Origin: Boswellia sacra
Taxonomy: Eukaryota > Streptophyta > Magnoliopsida > Sapindales > Burseraceae
DNA: 64,000 nt
Assembly (NCBI GenBank): GCA_013180625.2
Contig: SNVD02004564.1
Location: 62,001-126,000, forward strand
Direction of reading: 5' to 3'
In this document: piece after piece, positions 44,679 to 56,622 of the stretch
Numbering within the stretch: the first letter of the stretch is position 1
How the letters are laid out: every line of letters starts with the position of its first letter
Program-made: the position numbers and the translations under genes
Notes under the pieces: model-generated
What the model was told of the DNA's origin: nothing
Databases searched by the model: none
The model's input: only the letters and a program-made list of their open reading frames with translations

Positions 44679-47245
44679 TGTCATAACCCATACTAGACAA
44701 ACAAAATATAGCATTTTTACGGTCATTTAAATATGAACTCTGTTATTTCTTTCAAAAATTAATATTATTATCACACAAACAGAGCTTCTAATCACAACCA
44801 CACCATTTCACTTTATATAGATACATTCAAAAATCAAAAGAGTTTCTACAGTATGGCTATGCTAATATAGAGCAGCGGTCTTTGGTTGCCAAGGGAACTC
44901 TATCGATATGCCAAAAGTCCTCCATCCAAAAACTCACTCTACTGCTCACCTGAGGCACACAACAACTTCAGTGAGTAAAACTCAGTAAGTAAGCTAAGTG
45001 AATATACGATAATAAACAATAACATTGGAATTCAATCTACAGTATGAAATTATCCACTTCTAACTACACAGGCATTAGCTAACTTGTTAAAGAAGAAATG
45101 CTCCGAACTCACTTCGGTTACATTTGCACTCCTTCGCCAATTTTCTTTCTAGACCTTTATAAGTCGATTCAATCTCACATAAGTGAGTTCACATTTCTCT
45201 ACTCATCGCTTTTTCATGTACAATCACAATCACAGAATGAGGAAGCTTCCATAGTATCAGTTACAGTCACCTAGGGAAAGGCTCTCTAATCAAGGTAGGA
45301 CTTTTCATTTAACAATCAGTTCCCATACAATAGCTCAAGGCTAGTCTGACAATCTGGGTGATACCGGGCCCATGCTACCGAATCTCGTCTAGAGAAACAC
45401 ATGGTCCAGACCTCCCCTCAAGTCATGGGAGTATAGAATGCTCAAGGCTAGTCTGACAATCCGGGTGATATCAGGCCCATGCTACCAAATCTCAACTAGA
45501 GAAACACATGGTCCAGACCTCCCCTCAAGCCATGAAACAGTACAGAACAGTACAAATACATTTAGATGCCTACACTTGAAATAGCTCGAGGCTAGTCTGA
45601 CAATCCGGGTGATACCGGGCCCATGCTACCGAATTTCATCTAGAGAAACACATAGTCCAGACCTTCCCTCAAGCCATGAGAGCTAAACTTCCTAGGTCTT
45701 GGCATGCCAATCATTTTTCCTCATTCACAATCAGTCACATTAAAGAAGCTCGATATCAGGCTTCTAAAACAGTCACAATATCTCACATTCAAGCATCAAG
45801 GTGCTTACAATTAATAGTGTTACAATCCATAAAATTACATACATACAGTACACAAAATTTATTGTGGCCTCAGAATAGTTAGCTTACTTACCTTGTATAG
45901 CTGCTTTTCGATGCTTGTGATTGACCTAACAATAAAACAAAATCTCTTTTTAGGTCACCATACACTTGTAAAATATTTCCCCCTTTTTGGCTCTATTTCC
46001 ATACTTACTTTGACAAACAATTCACAACAACAATTATCTACTTCCAAAAATTCACACAAGTAGGTAGACATCTTTTGTACACATACCTCGTGTCTCCTTA
46101 AAATTTTTAGAGCCAATTTGGGGTCATTTGGCCACTCAAAATAATCAAATTTATTACCTCAACAATTCTGCCACTGCATTCACTTCACTGAGCACTATCA
46201 ACTTAAAAATTTTTAGGAATTTCAATCCTACTCAAATGGCTACAAAAATTTACAGGCTGGTATATAACATATGTATATACCTCCATACCATAAATCAGGG
46301 CTTTAAGTCATTTAAACCCAATTAATTCTAACTGCCTTGTTTTGGAAATTGAAAAATTCCAGTTTTATCAAGCCAAATTTAAAAATTCATAGAAATTTAT
46401 ACAAAGCTTCAATCTCATTAAAAATTTACAGTCTTATATCTGACACATAGAAGAACTTGCATACAAAAATTCAGGCACTTTACAAAGATTTGCCCCCTCA
46501 AATCGAGTTCACTCTCCCTGCCCTGTTTTAAAACAAGGGAATTCACAATTTTCGAACCAGAATTTCAAAATTCATTACAATTTAAACACTACGAATTTTT
46601 ATACACTCCTGGACATGTCTATTTTCATCCATAAAAATTTCAGAACAAGAAAATGTCCCCCTGATTTTTGGTAATTTTCGGAACATGCACTATTTAGTGT
46701 AACAAAATTTCCAGGATTTAAACTAAACTTTCAATTCTAGCTTATATCTTCATCTCCTTACTTAGATGCATTCAAAACTCATTCAAATTCACATCTCCAT
46801 ACAATTTTCCAGCAGCACAAACAACAATTCATATACTCACATCACAACCCAAAAGAATTCTTGCAAATACATACACAATAGCACAAGAATTCTAAAGGAA
46901 AAAGATAAGTTCTTACCCTTTTCTTTCTTCCTTCTCCTTTCCTTCTTTGTGGTCTTGATGAATTTGTGTTGAAAACTTAGAGAGAGTGTGAAGAGCTGAA
47001 ACCGTTCACTTAAGAGCAAGAGGGAAGAAATTCTAGAATTCTTCCCATTTTTATAGATAAATATTAAGGCAAATTTCTCATTAGTCCTTCTCTCCTTTTT
47101 ATAACTATTAAACCCATCACTCTTTTAATTAAGCCCCTCATTCTTTCATTTATTACATTATAATTCAAATACAATATATATACATTAATACATATGTAAC
47201 CATAACATATGATATAATGTACACTACAAAATTTAGGATATTACA
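44679..47245 (-). mobile_element. sLTR-4: solo LTR inside RLP-psi2
   Basis: 2567 bp flanked by the perfect duplication CGAAT (44674-44678 and 47246-47250). The minus strand starts TGTAATATCCTAAATT and ends GGGTTATGACA. It carries a donor-like AAG|GTAAGTAAG (minus strand at 45886-45894), a three-copy array (45333-45677), the module CTTACTGAGTTTTACTCA (about 44970-44990) and an acceptor-like GCCTCAG|GTGA (minus strand, around 44949/44950). No coding capacity. Confidence 0.9.
45333..45677. repeat. Tandem array in sLTR-4
   Basis: Three copies of a 105-130 bp unit: GCTCAAGGCTAGTCTGACAA, then GGGTGATACCGGGCCCATGC, then AGAGAAACACATGGTCCAGA and CCTCCCCTCAAGCCATG. The GGTGA..CCGGGCCC core resembles the unit in sLTR-2. 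Confidence 0.9.
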
Positions 47246-49694
47246 CGAATACTCTTGGAATTCCTCATTGAAGTAGATTATTAGAAAAATCTATGGCTGT
47301 AAAAGCCGTTAAAATTCGTTCCGTACTAATATCAACTCTCTTCACTGTTACACCCGTTGAATAATATGGATCCACCATCTGAAAAACAGAAGAAGCCAAT
47401 GGAAAAAAGCGTGGGTGTGGCGTTCCCTGCAAATATATTGCTTAAGCATTATCATATGGCCCATGCATCATGGACTTAAAATTTTCAAAGTATCTTGATG
47501 GTAAGAGGCGAGTGAATTGATTGTGGGAGACGTCAAGTATATGCAATTTAGACAAAGGATATTTGGTGTTGGAGTTGTCAAAGGGACCATGAAATCCATT
47601 AGCTCTCAAGATAAGAACTTGCAACCCTGGAAGAGATGCCAACCAATGGGGAAATATATCATTAATCCTATTCATCCCAACATCTAGGACCTCCAACTCA
47701 ATGCAATTAACCAAAGAAGGTGGTAACGGTCCTACCAACGTACTTCCATTAAGGTTACGATATTGAATCAAGCTCATTGTAACTGTTTGAGGGATGTTGC
47801 CAAAGTAAATTGTTCATTCCAAGATTCGAGAATGAGGAGTAGAGTTGTTCATCCGAAGACATTGTGGAATTGTTCCACCGAAGCTGTTATTAGACAAGAT
47901 AAGACATTGAATATAGCTCAAATTACAAAATGATGGAGGTTTCTCTCCAGTCGATACATTGTTTGATGCCGGAAAGAAAAATAAATTGGTAGATCCCAAA
48001 GATGTCCTTGGACCCAGTTGGAATGAAGGTCAAGACCTTTTATCTGTATTGTTGATGGAATTTGCTAAAAACTTGTCAGAAAGTTTTGAGAGATCTGAAT
48101 AGTATAACATTGACCATTATCTTAAATCTCGAGGTGAAATTTGGTCAGAAATTTTGTTGTTGGAAAGATCTGCTGTAGCTTGGTTAAATTTGATGGAATT
48201 TTCTCAAAACTTGTTAAGACATTGTGAGAGAGATTCAAATAGTACAAATTTTGTAATAATTCCAAGTGATAACAAGAAATTTGGCCGAGAATTTTGTTGT
48301 TGGGAAGGTTTTAACTCTCTAACTTTTTTGCATTCCTCAAGAACTTTGGGAATTGGGTCAAGCTGCAAGAAAAGAAAAAGAATCTCTTAAGCTTGGGCAA
48401 GGTAAAGTTGGTATTGCTGCATGGCGTTAAAGACAACAGACGATTATACGAAAAGTTAATTGCTTCGAGACTTTGGAGCTTTGAAAACTTGTCTGACTTT
48501 AAAATGCCACTCAAATTATTTGATGAAAGGTCAAGCTCAGTAATATTCACGAGATCAAGCATCGAATTCGGAATTGGACCTGATAGTTTGTTGTTTTCAA
48601 GATATAAAATATGCAAAGATGGTAGTGAACAGACACTTACTTGACAGGGAAGTTGACCCTTAAAATGGTTGTAAGAAAAGTCTAACGTAGAAACTCGTGG
48701 AAGATTGAATGCTGACGACGGCAGACCTCCATTGAAATTATTATAAGCAAGATATAGATCAGTCAGTTTGGTGAGGTTGCTAAAAACATCTGGAAAAACT
48801 GCCCTGTAAACGCATTGCTTTCAAGAACTAAAGTGGTGAGCTCTCCAAGTTTTGATATAAATGTTGGGACTTGACCAGTAAGATCATTGTCTAACAAACT
48901 TAGCCTCTGGAGAAATGGAAGCTGGAAGAGAGCATTGGGGAGCCTACCTGCCAATTTTCAATGTTCAAGGCTCAGAGATGTCAGAGAAGAAGAAAGGTTC
49001 ACTAGGGACGCAGGTGCAACTGAAGACAAGTTCGCACCATTCAGATGAAGATATCTTAATTTTGTCAGGTTCTGCACCATCTTATTCAAGCTATCTTGGC
49101 TTAGATCTAAATAATCTTGAATACTAGAGAGATCCAGTGAGACAAGCTTGGACAGGTAGGAGATTTCAGTGGGAACTGTGCCTGAGAAATATGAATCAGA
49201 AAGATTAAGGTGTGTCAGTTCCGTGAACTGACCAAAGTTGGATGAGAGGTTGGATACACAGAAATTATTAAAAGCGAGATTGAGCTTCTGAAGATGAAGG
49301 AGGAAGAGGGTGCTGTTGTCATGGATAGTGCCAAAAAGGCAACTGGAGCTAAAGGTCAAGGCCAATAACATGGCCAGTGAAGGTCTCACAAGTGACCCAA
49401 TCCCATGAGCAGCAATCTCTATTCTCCTTCCAGGAGTTCGTCTGACTATTATCACATCGAACAGAAAGGGAGTTCTTGAAATGGAGTAAGGCAAAGCTTT
49501 GTTCAGGGGAGCAAAGTTTCTTGGCTGATGGAGGAGAAGATAAGTTAAAAGATGATGATGAAAGAACAGCTTGAAAATGCATGAACCAGAACAAGAACAA
49601 GAAGAGGTGACACAATGACCCCAACATCTCTCTATTTTTACAGGAAACACAAGATATAAAGAAAGCTAGCTGCACATTTGATTGATAATCTCTC

Positions 49695-49707
49695 ATTATA
49701 TATATAC
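49695..49707 (-). promoter_or_regulatory. TATA-like box of RLP-psi2
   Basis: The minus strand reads GTATATATATAAT about 70-80 bases upstream of the start, matching the position in RLP1 and RLP2. Confidence 0.4.
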
Positions 49708-49719
49708 ACACACGCACTG

Positions 49720-51224
49720 CAACGTCGATAGATGTGCCCTGTTGAATAAATAGAGTTAATCGGCATTAATCACATGACCGCCTTCTTTTTCTTTCGCTTG
49801 TTCTAAATTTGATTTTGATTCTTCAGAACACGACAAATTTTTAGTTTTTTATTATGCAATCATTAACCCTGTTCAAAAGCAGATAAAAAAATTAATAAAA
49901 AGCACTTAAGACTTGTATTTTAAGTGACAGATTAAGCCCTTTTTTTTGGTTTATATATCAGTTTCTCATACACTCACGAGAAACACAATTAATTAGCACT
50001 AAACACATGACTCTGTTTGGGCTTATGTTAGATTTGATGCTTCAAAAGGTAACATTTGGTCTCCTGGGGTTCTAGTTTATTAATATGTAATCAATAAATT
50101 AGTCCAAAAGCTGATAAATTAAAAAAAATATTGATTTGTCCTTTTAATAGAAGATGGGCACCATGTGCTTTCAGTTTATTAACTTTTATCCACCTAATCC
50201 GGAGAAGATTTCTGCTTTTCTTTCTTGCCTTCCAAAATATGAAACATCACGCTCTACATATAATGTTGACATGATTCCAAATATCTAAAATTGATCCGTC
50301 AATTTTAACACATCCGGAAAGTAAAATCATAACAGAAATATTAACGCGAATGGAAGAATGAAAACACAAGCAAAAGAGATGAAGAAAAAGAAACCAAACC
50401 CACTACTTATTATAACTGCAAAACACAATATGAAAACAATAGCAACAATTTAGGAAAGCATGAGGGAACTAACCATCTTTCCAGAAGCAAAAATCAACGC
50501 TGTAGTTTTTGGTTCCCTTATTCTCATTATGGCAGCGGCAAAACGATGTAGGAACATTAAAAAGAAAGCGTACTGACCAAGAACATCATTGAAAAATGCA
50601 CAAGAATTATAATTAGTGGTCAAGCTCTTGTAACTTAAATTATTGACTTAAAAATTTTGACACTACTTTACAATCATTCATCTAATCAATCCAATAGTTG
50701 ATAGAGAGAAGTTAAAAGGTAATTGCTTTCGTGCTAATTCAACAACTTTTTCTACCATTAGAAAGATAACATGAAAGGTTATCAATTTTATTAGCAAAAG
50801 CTCATGATAATTACAAATGGTGAACGATCAAGCCAATCAAAACAATCACGCATGATACAGACAAACACAAAGAGAGAAAAGCTTGTTTTCATAAACTTCA
50901 GGCCCAACACTTGGGTTGGGAATCAAACCTCACATTCCACTCTCCACAAGACAACCTTAATAGTAGATTTCTAGCGTACCTTAGGGTTATATTCACCATT
51001 GCAAGCGTGAATGGCAATAGCTACAACGTTCCTTAAAAAAAAGTAACAATTAGAAATAATGGCAAGAATTTCATATCGCGAATGAATAATAAAATCTCCT
51101 TTAAATTATAACCAAACTAAAATTCATAACAGTTAAATGAAAGTACCATATTGATACACATAATCATGATGGCACCTAAAATGGCATTCACAAACGGAAC
51201 ACAATGTTGCAAACATAAGTATAC
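49720..51224. other. RLP-psi2 upstream spacer
   Basis: No gene. Two partial copies of the RLP upstream unit (GATTTTGATTCTTCAGAACA... at about 49810, and GATTTGATGCTTCAAAAGGT at about 50035) occur, each followed by CAATCAtTAA-type DNA and an AAAAGC(A/T)GATAA block. The last five bases, TATAC, are the Copia-4 target duplication. Confidence 0.45.
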
Positions 51225-51784
51225 TGTTATGCACAAGCGGAAGCGATAACCAACAGAGCAACCAAGTGCACAACACAAACTATGCTAGATAATTGAATAT
51301 AATAGCAACTAAAGAGGCAACCAATCAACCACAATGCAGAAATAGAAAGAACACCAAGATTTAACGAGGTTCGGTATAAATACCTACGTCCTCGGGCGCT
51401 GCTGAAGAAACTTTCCACTATCTTCAAAGAGAACTACAAACTTTTGGGCCACAATACAAATACCACAACTATTGGGCTAAACTGCAATTACCCAAATAGT
51501 TGGGCCAAACTGTAATTACCCAAATAATTGGGCAATACTACAAATACCCAAAACAAAAGGGGAAAAAGCAAATATTACAAACTTTAAGGTCCTTACTGAA
51601 AGGTCCTTAAACCATGAGGTCTTATATGTGAGACCTTACAAATATTAGGGGGTGAAAGATATTTTACTTGGGACACATAACTTCTCCCATATGGCCTCCT
51701 TTTATAAGCCCATATGAGACTTATGCTTTGTAACTTAACCAATGTGGGATCTCTCTCCCACTTGCATATGAGCCACACTCAACA
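51225..51784 (-). repeat. 3' LTR of Copia-4
   Basis: 560 bp; TGTTATGCAC to CACACTCAACA. The adjacent purine tract (CTAAGGTAGAGATT on the minus strand, 51785-51798) has two changes from Copia-2. Confidence 0.95.
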
Positions 51785-51885
51785 AATCTCTACCTTAGCG
51801 AATATGCCGACCCACCACAAATTTCTTCTTTTTCCCACATTCTCTATCACAACTGCAACGCCTCCAAATGCGCCCACTGGCGCTG

Positions 51886-54800
51886 TCAAACTCGTACAAT
51901 GTTGATCAAGTCCAAACAATGACTCAACTTGATCGCTGTCACAATCTTAGTCAACATATTTGCGGGATTCTCGGCAGTGTCAATCTTCTGAAGTAAGATT
52001 CTCCCTTCATCAATAATCTCTCGCACAAAATGATACCGAACATCAATATGCTTTGTACAAACATGGAACACTGGATTCTTCGCTAAATGGATAGCACTCT
52101 GACTGTCAGAATAAAGACTAATCTTCTTCTGCCCAATTCCTAATTCATCCAGCAATCCCTGTAACCAAATAGCTTCCTTCACAGCCTCTGTCATTGCCAT
52201 ATACTTTGCCTCTGTAGTAGACAAAGCCACTGTAGACTGTAAAGTAGACTTCCAACTCACTGGTGCTCTTGCAAGAGTAAACACATAACCGATTGTTGAC
52301 CGACGTTTATCCAAATCACCAGCATAATCTGAATCAACATAACCAATAGCATACTGACCACATGTATCATCCCTCTCAAAGACTAAGCCAACATCTACGG
52401 TTTTCATCAAATACCGTAGAATCCATTTCACTGCTTGCCAATGTCCTTTACCAGGATCATGCATGTACCTGCTCACAACTCTAACTGCATGTGAAATGTT
52501 GGGTCTCGTACACACCATAGCATACATCAGGCTACCAACTGTATTAGCATATGGAACTCGAGACATATACTCGAGACATATACTCTCGTTCCTCATCAGT
52601 ACTAGGAGATAAAGATGCACTAAGCTTCATATGAGGAGCAAGTGGGGTACTTACAGGTTTTGATTGCTCTGTAATGCCAAATCGCTGTAATATCTTCTTT
52701 AAATACTGCTTCTGAGTCAAACAAATCTTGCTTCTCCCTCTATCTCTGCTAATTTCCATGCCTAGTATCTTCTTAGCTTCTCCCAAATCTTTCATCTCAA
52801 ACTCTTGATTCAGCTGAGTTTTCAACTTTGCAATTTCTTCGACATTCGTCGAAGCTATCAACATATCATCAACATACAAGAGTAGATAAATGAAAGAACC
52901 ATCATGTAGCCTCCGAAAATACACACAATTATCCAATTTGCTTCTTGTGTACCTCTGACCCATCATAAACCGATCAAATCGTTTATACCACTGTCTGGGA
53001 GATTGCTTCAAACCATAAAGAGATTTTTTCAGTTTGCAAACCAAATTTTCCTTACCAGCAACTTTGAATCCCTCTGGCTGAGTCATATAGATTTCTTCTT
53101 CCAAGTCACCATGTAAAAATGCAGTTTTTACATCCAATTGAACTAGTTCCATATTCATCTGAGCTACCAAGGCCAACAAAATTCTAATGGAAGAATGTTT
53201 CACAATTGGAGAAAATACCTCATTGTAGTCAATTCCTTCCCTTTGAGCGTAGCCTTTAGCTACCAACCTTGCCTTGTAGCGGACGTCATTCTTGTCAGGA
53301 AATCCATCTTTCTTTGCATATACCCATTTGCACCCAATTGCCTTTTTACCCTTTGGTAGTTGAGCTAGCTCCCAAGTTTCATTCTTCTGAAGAGACTGCA
53401 TCTCTTCGCTCATAGCTGTCTTCCACTCATCAACTTCAGAACATCTGACTGCCTCTCTATAAGTGGAAGGAACATCAGCATCTACAATTGGAAGTGCATA
53501 GGCCACCATATCAGCAAATCGAGCAGGTCTGCAAATCTCACGTCTTGGCCTATTAACTGCAATAGATTCTTGTTGCTGTTGAGGTTTCCTGAGTAGAACC
53601 CTCACCATCATCTCCCAAATCTCCCTCTGTCACAGGAGTACCATCATCTGTCTCACAGATCTAACTGGGTTCAATGTCGTCGTTTCAAACTCCACCTGCT
53701 GCTGAGTATGCTCCACCTACTGTGGAGTACCATTCACTTTTGTCTGGTTTTCTGATTTCTTCAACATTGAAGACTCATCAAATGTCACATCTCGACTGGA
53801 TATAATCTTCCTCGAACTAGGACACCATAGACGATATCCTTTCACTCCTGAAGCAAATCCCAAGAAAATCGCTTTCTTGGCTCTAGGATCCAGCTTAGAT
53901 TCTTTCACATGATAATATGCAGTAGAACCAAAAAACATGTAAAGAATCATAATCAGAAACAGGTTGTCCAGACCATACCTCCAATGGAGTTCTATCACCA
54001 ATAGCAGCTGAAGGTAGACGATTAATGAGATGACACGCATAAGTCACAGCCTCAGCCCAAAATTCTTTGCCCAACCCAGCATTGGACAACATACACCGAA
54101 CTTTCTCCAGCAATGTCCGGTTCATGCGTTCTGCCACCCCATTCTGCTGTGGTGTACCTCTAACAGTAAAATGACGTACAATACCTTCATCTCGACACAA
54201 TTTCAAAAACTGATCACTACAATACTCACCACCATTATCTGTTCTGAGATGCTTGATCTTCTTGCCAGTCTGTGTCTCAATCATCTTTTTCCATTTAAGG
54301 AAAGCACGAAGTACATCATCTTTCGATTTCAAACAGTACACCCAAGTTCTTCTAGAAAAGTCATCAACAAAAGTAACAAAGTAGTGCCTACCTCCCATAG
54401 ATGCGGTTTTAGTAGGTCCCTACATATCTGAGTGAACATAATCAAGAATACCCTTGGTATTATGAATAGCGGTGCCAAATTTCACTCTCTTCTGATTTCC
54501 CAGAACACAATGCTCACAAAAATCCAGCTTGCAGGTCTTTGTACCTTTCAATAAGCCTCGCTTCACCAAACTGAATAAGGCTTTCTCACCTGCATGTCCC
54601 AAACGCATATGCCACAGTCTCGTGATCTCTGAATCTGCATCATTATCAGAAACCATAGCAGCTGATCCAATACCGTATTGACCATTATAGTAATACAAGT
54701 TTTTCCTCCTAGTGCCTTTCAATACCACAAGAGCGCCTGAAGTGACCCTCAGAATACCATCTCGAATAGATATACCACAGCCTTTAGATTCCAAGGCTCC

Positions 54801-55897
54801 CAAAGAGATGAGATTCTTCTTCAACTTCGGTACATACCGAACATCTGTCAGAACTCTAGTCAATCCATCATGATTCCTCAATCGAATCGAACCTATCCCA
54901 GCAGTATGGCAAATATCATCATTGCCCATATACACAACTCCACAATCAAGCTCTTCAAACTGAAAGAACCAATCCCGATGTGGACACATATGATAAGTAC
55001 AACCCGAATCCATAATCCACTCATCAGAAACAGAAGTGGATGGATGACCAACTAGACATATATCTGAATCACTATCATCCTCACGCTCAACAACACATGC
55101 ATCAGAAACAGCTTGCCCTTATCTTTCTTTTTCAACTTAGGACAATCTTTCTTCCAATGCCCTTTCTCACGACAAAAGGCACACTCATCTTTTCCTAATC
55201 TACCCCTCGACAAAGATTTTTCTCTTTTTCCTGGTTTTCTACTATGACTACGCCCTCTCACTGTCAATACATCTACTGACTCATCCCTATGTTTCCTTTG
55301 GTCTTTCTTATGAATTTCATAATTCAACAAAGCAGAACAAACTTCTTCAAAAGACAATTTATCTTTTCCATGGATAAGAGTAATGCACAAATGATCTAAT
55401 TCATCCGGAAGTGAGCCAATCAATAACATAGCCTTAATTTCATCTTTGAAGGTTTCATCTAAGTTTAACAAATCAGCAATTAACTTATTAAACTCACCAA
55501 TATGAGAACTGATGCTCGTACCTGGTTTCAACTGGAGACGGAACAATCTCTTCAATAGATACAGCCGATTCTCATTGCTTTTCGTCATATATTTGTTTTC
55601 CAACGCCTTCCACAGTTTGCTTGCAGATGTCTCCTTAGTGAACGGATACTTCTGTTCTCTACACAAGCAAGAGCGAATCAACCCACAAGCTTTTATATTC
55701 AGCCTGTCCCAATCTCTTGCACTGATATCTTCTGGTTTTGTTTCTTCCAGAACAATATCCAAATCTTGCTGATACAACCCGTTCAACACCTCACTCTGCC
55801 ATAAGCCGAAATTATTTCGGCCATCAAATTTTTCAACATCTATTTTTGTATTTGTCACAGTCACTGTCTTCTCAGATACAGTTGACGATGATGCCAT
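51886..55897 (-). pseudogene. Copia-4 gag-pol polyprotein (degenerate)
   Basis: Gag (55897-55052) is open through KFDGRNNFGLWQ and the zinc knuckle CAFCREKGHWKKDC, then a one-base loss near 55111 shifts the frame. The protease box is intact (MDSGCTYHM, about 55010). A TAG at 54420-54422 precedes the integrase ([22 protein letters not shown]). A one-base gain in an A-run near 53930, a TAG at 53717-53719 and shifts near 53655 and 53587 follow. Reverse transcriptase is open (53611-52544) with YVDDM. A 13-bp tandem duplication at 52558-52583 throws it out of frame just before RNase H (52620-51886), which keeps DSDYAGDLDKRRST and DSQSAIHLAKNP. The lesions are at different sites from those of Copia-2. 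Confidence 0.9.
52558..52583. repeat. 13-bp tandem duplication in Copia-4 pol
   Basis: TCGAGACATATAC occurs twice in direct succession. Copia-2 has one copy at the same place. Confidence 0.9.
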
Positions 55898-56048
55898 AAC
55901 TACCTCTCACAAATAAGCTCGATACACAAATCATCAATAACCAAGCTCCAAACAGACTATTATATTCAATAACTAGCAATCCAAATTCAACAGCCCAGAA
56001 CAGTAGCAAGTGCTTTAATGAAATAGCCACTAACAACCCAAAACCTTC

Positions 56049-56061
56049 GGCTCTGATACCA
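56049..56061 (-). other. Primer-binding site of Copia-4
   Basis: The minus strand reads TGGTATCAGAGCC, two bases inside the 5' LTR, as in Copia-2. Confidence 0.9.
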
Positions 56062-56063
56062 AT

Positions 56064-56622
56064 TGTTATGCACAGCGGAAGCGATAACCAACAGAACAAC
56101 CAAGTGCACAACACAAACTATGCTAGATAATTGAATATAATAGTAACTAAAGAGGCAACCAATCAACTACAATGCAGAAATAGAAAGAACACCAAGATTT
56201 AACGAGGTTCGGTATAAATACCTACGTCATCGGGCGTTGCTGAAGAAACTTTCCACTATCTTCAAAGAAAACTACAAACTTTTGGGCCACAATACAAATA
56301 CCACAACTATTGGGCTAAACTGTAATTACCCAAATAGTTGGGTCAAACTGTAATTATCCAAACAATTGGGCAATACTACAAATACCCAAAACAAAGGGGG
56401 AAAAAGCAAATATTACAAACTTTAAGGTCCTTACTGAAAGATCCTTAAACCATGAGGTCTTATATGTGAGACCTTACAAATATAAGGGGGTGAAAGATAT
56501 TTTACTTGGGACACATAACTTCTCCCATATGGCCTCCTTTTATAAGCCCATATGAGACTTATGCTTTGTAACTTAACCAATGTGGGATCTCTCTCCCACT
56601 TGCATATGAGCCACACTCAACA
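56064..56622 (-). repeat. 5' LTR of Copia-4
   Basis: 559 bp; the right edge is set by the TATAC duplication. Confidence 0.95.

Larger units (their letters stand above)
44135..49627 (-). pseudogene. RLP-psi2: LRR receptor-like protein pseudogene split by sLTR-4
   Basis: Starts MLGSLCHLFLFLFWFMHF at 49627, with a signal peptide and the N-cap LCSPEQSFALLHF / CCSWDWVTCE. A one-base gain near 49352 shifts the frame at the first LRR. LRRs follow to a TGA at 48958-48960. Near 48883 the sequence jumps from LSLLDNDLTG to QVPTFISKLGELTTL, skipping several LRR units present in RLP1 and RLP2. More shifts follow at about 48800, 48310, 48000 and 47800. Later LRRs reach YFENFKSMMHGPYDNA (47442), then degraded island DNA. 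sLTR-4 (44679-47245) follows, and then the last LRR, the C-cap (LCGLPLAKDCSHKEAQALSG) and a membrane and tail region ending with TAA at 44135-44137. Leader 49640-49654 and TATA 49695-49707 are preserved. Confidence 0.9.
51225..56622 (-). mobile_element. Copia-4: full-length TNT1-like Ty1/copia element
   Basis: 5398 bp, flanked by the perfect duplication TATAC (51220-51224 and 56623-56627). Same family as Copia-2 over its whole length but an independent insertion. The LTRs differ at about 15 positions in some 560 bp by eye. Not autonomous: gag-pol holds two stops, several single-base shifts and a 13-bp duplication. Confidence 0.95.

Noticed and set aside
23291..56622. Copia-2 and Copia-4 as one segmental duplication
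   Set aside because: Their flanking 5-bp duplications differ and the outside flanks are unrelated, so they are separate insertions.
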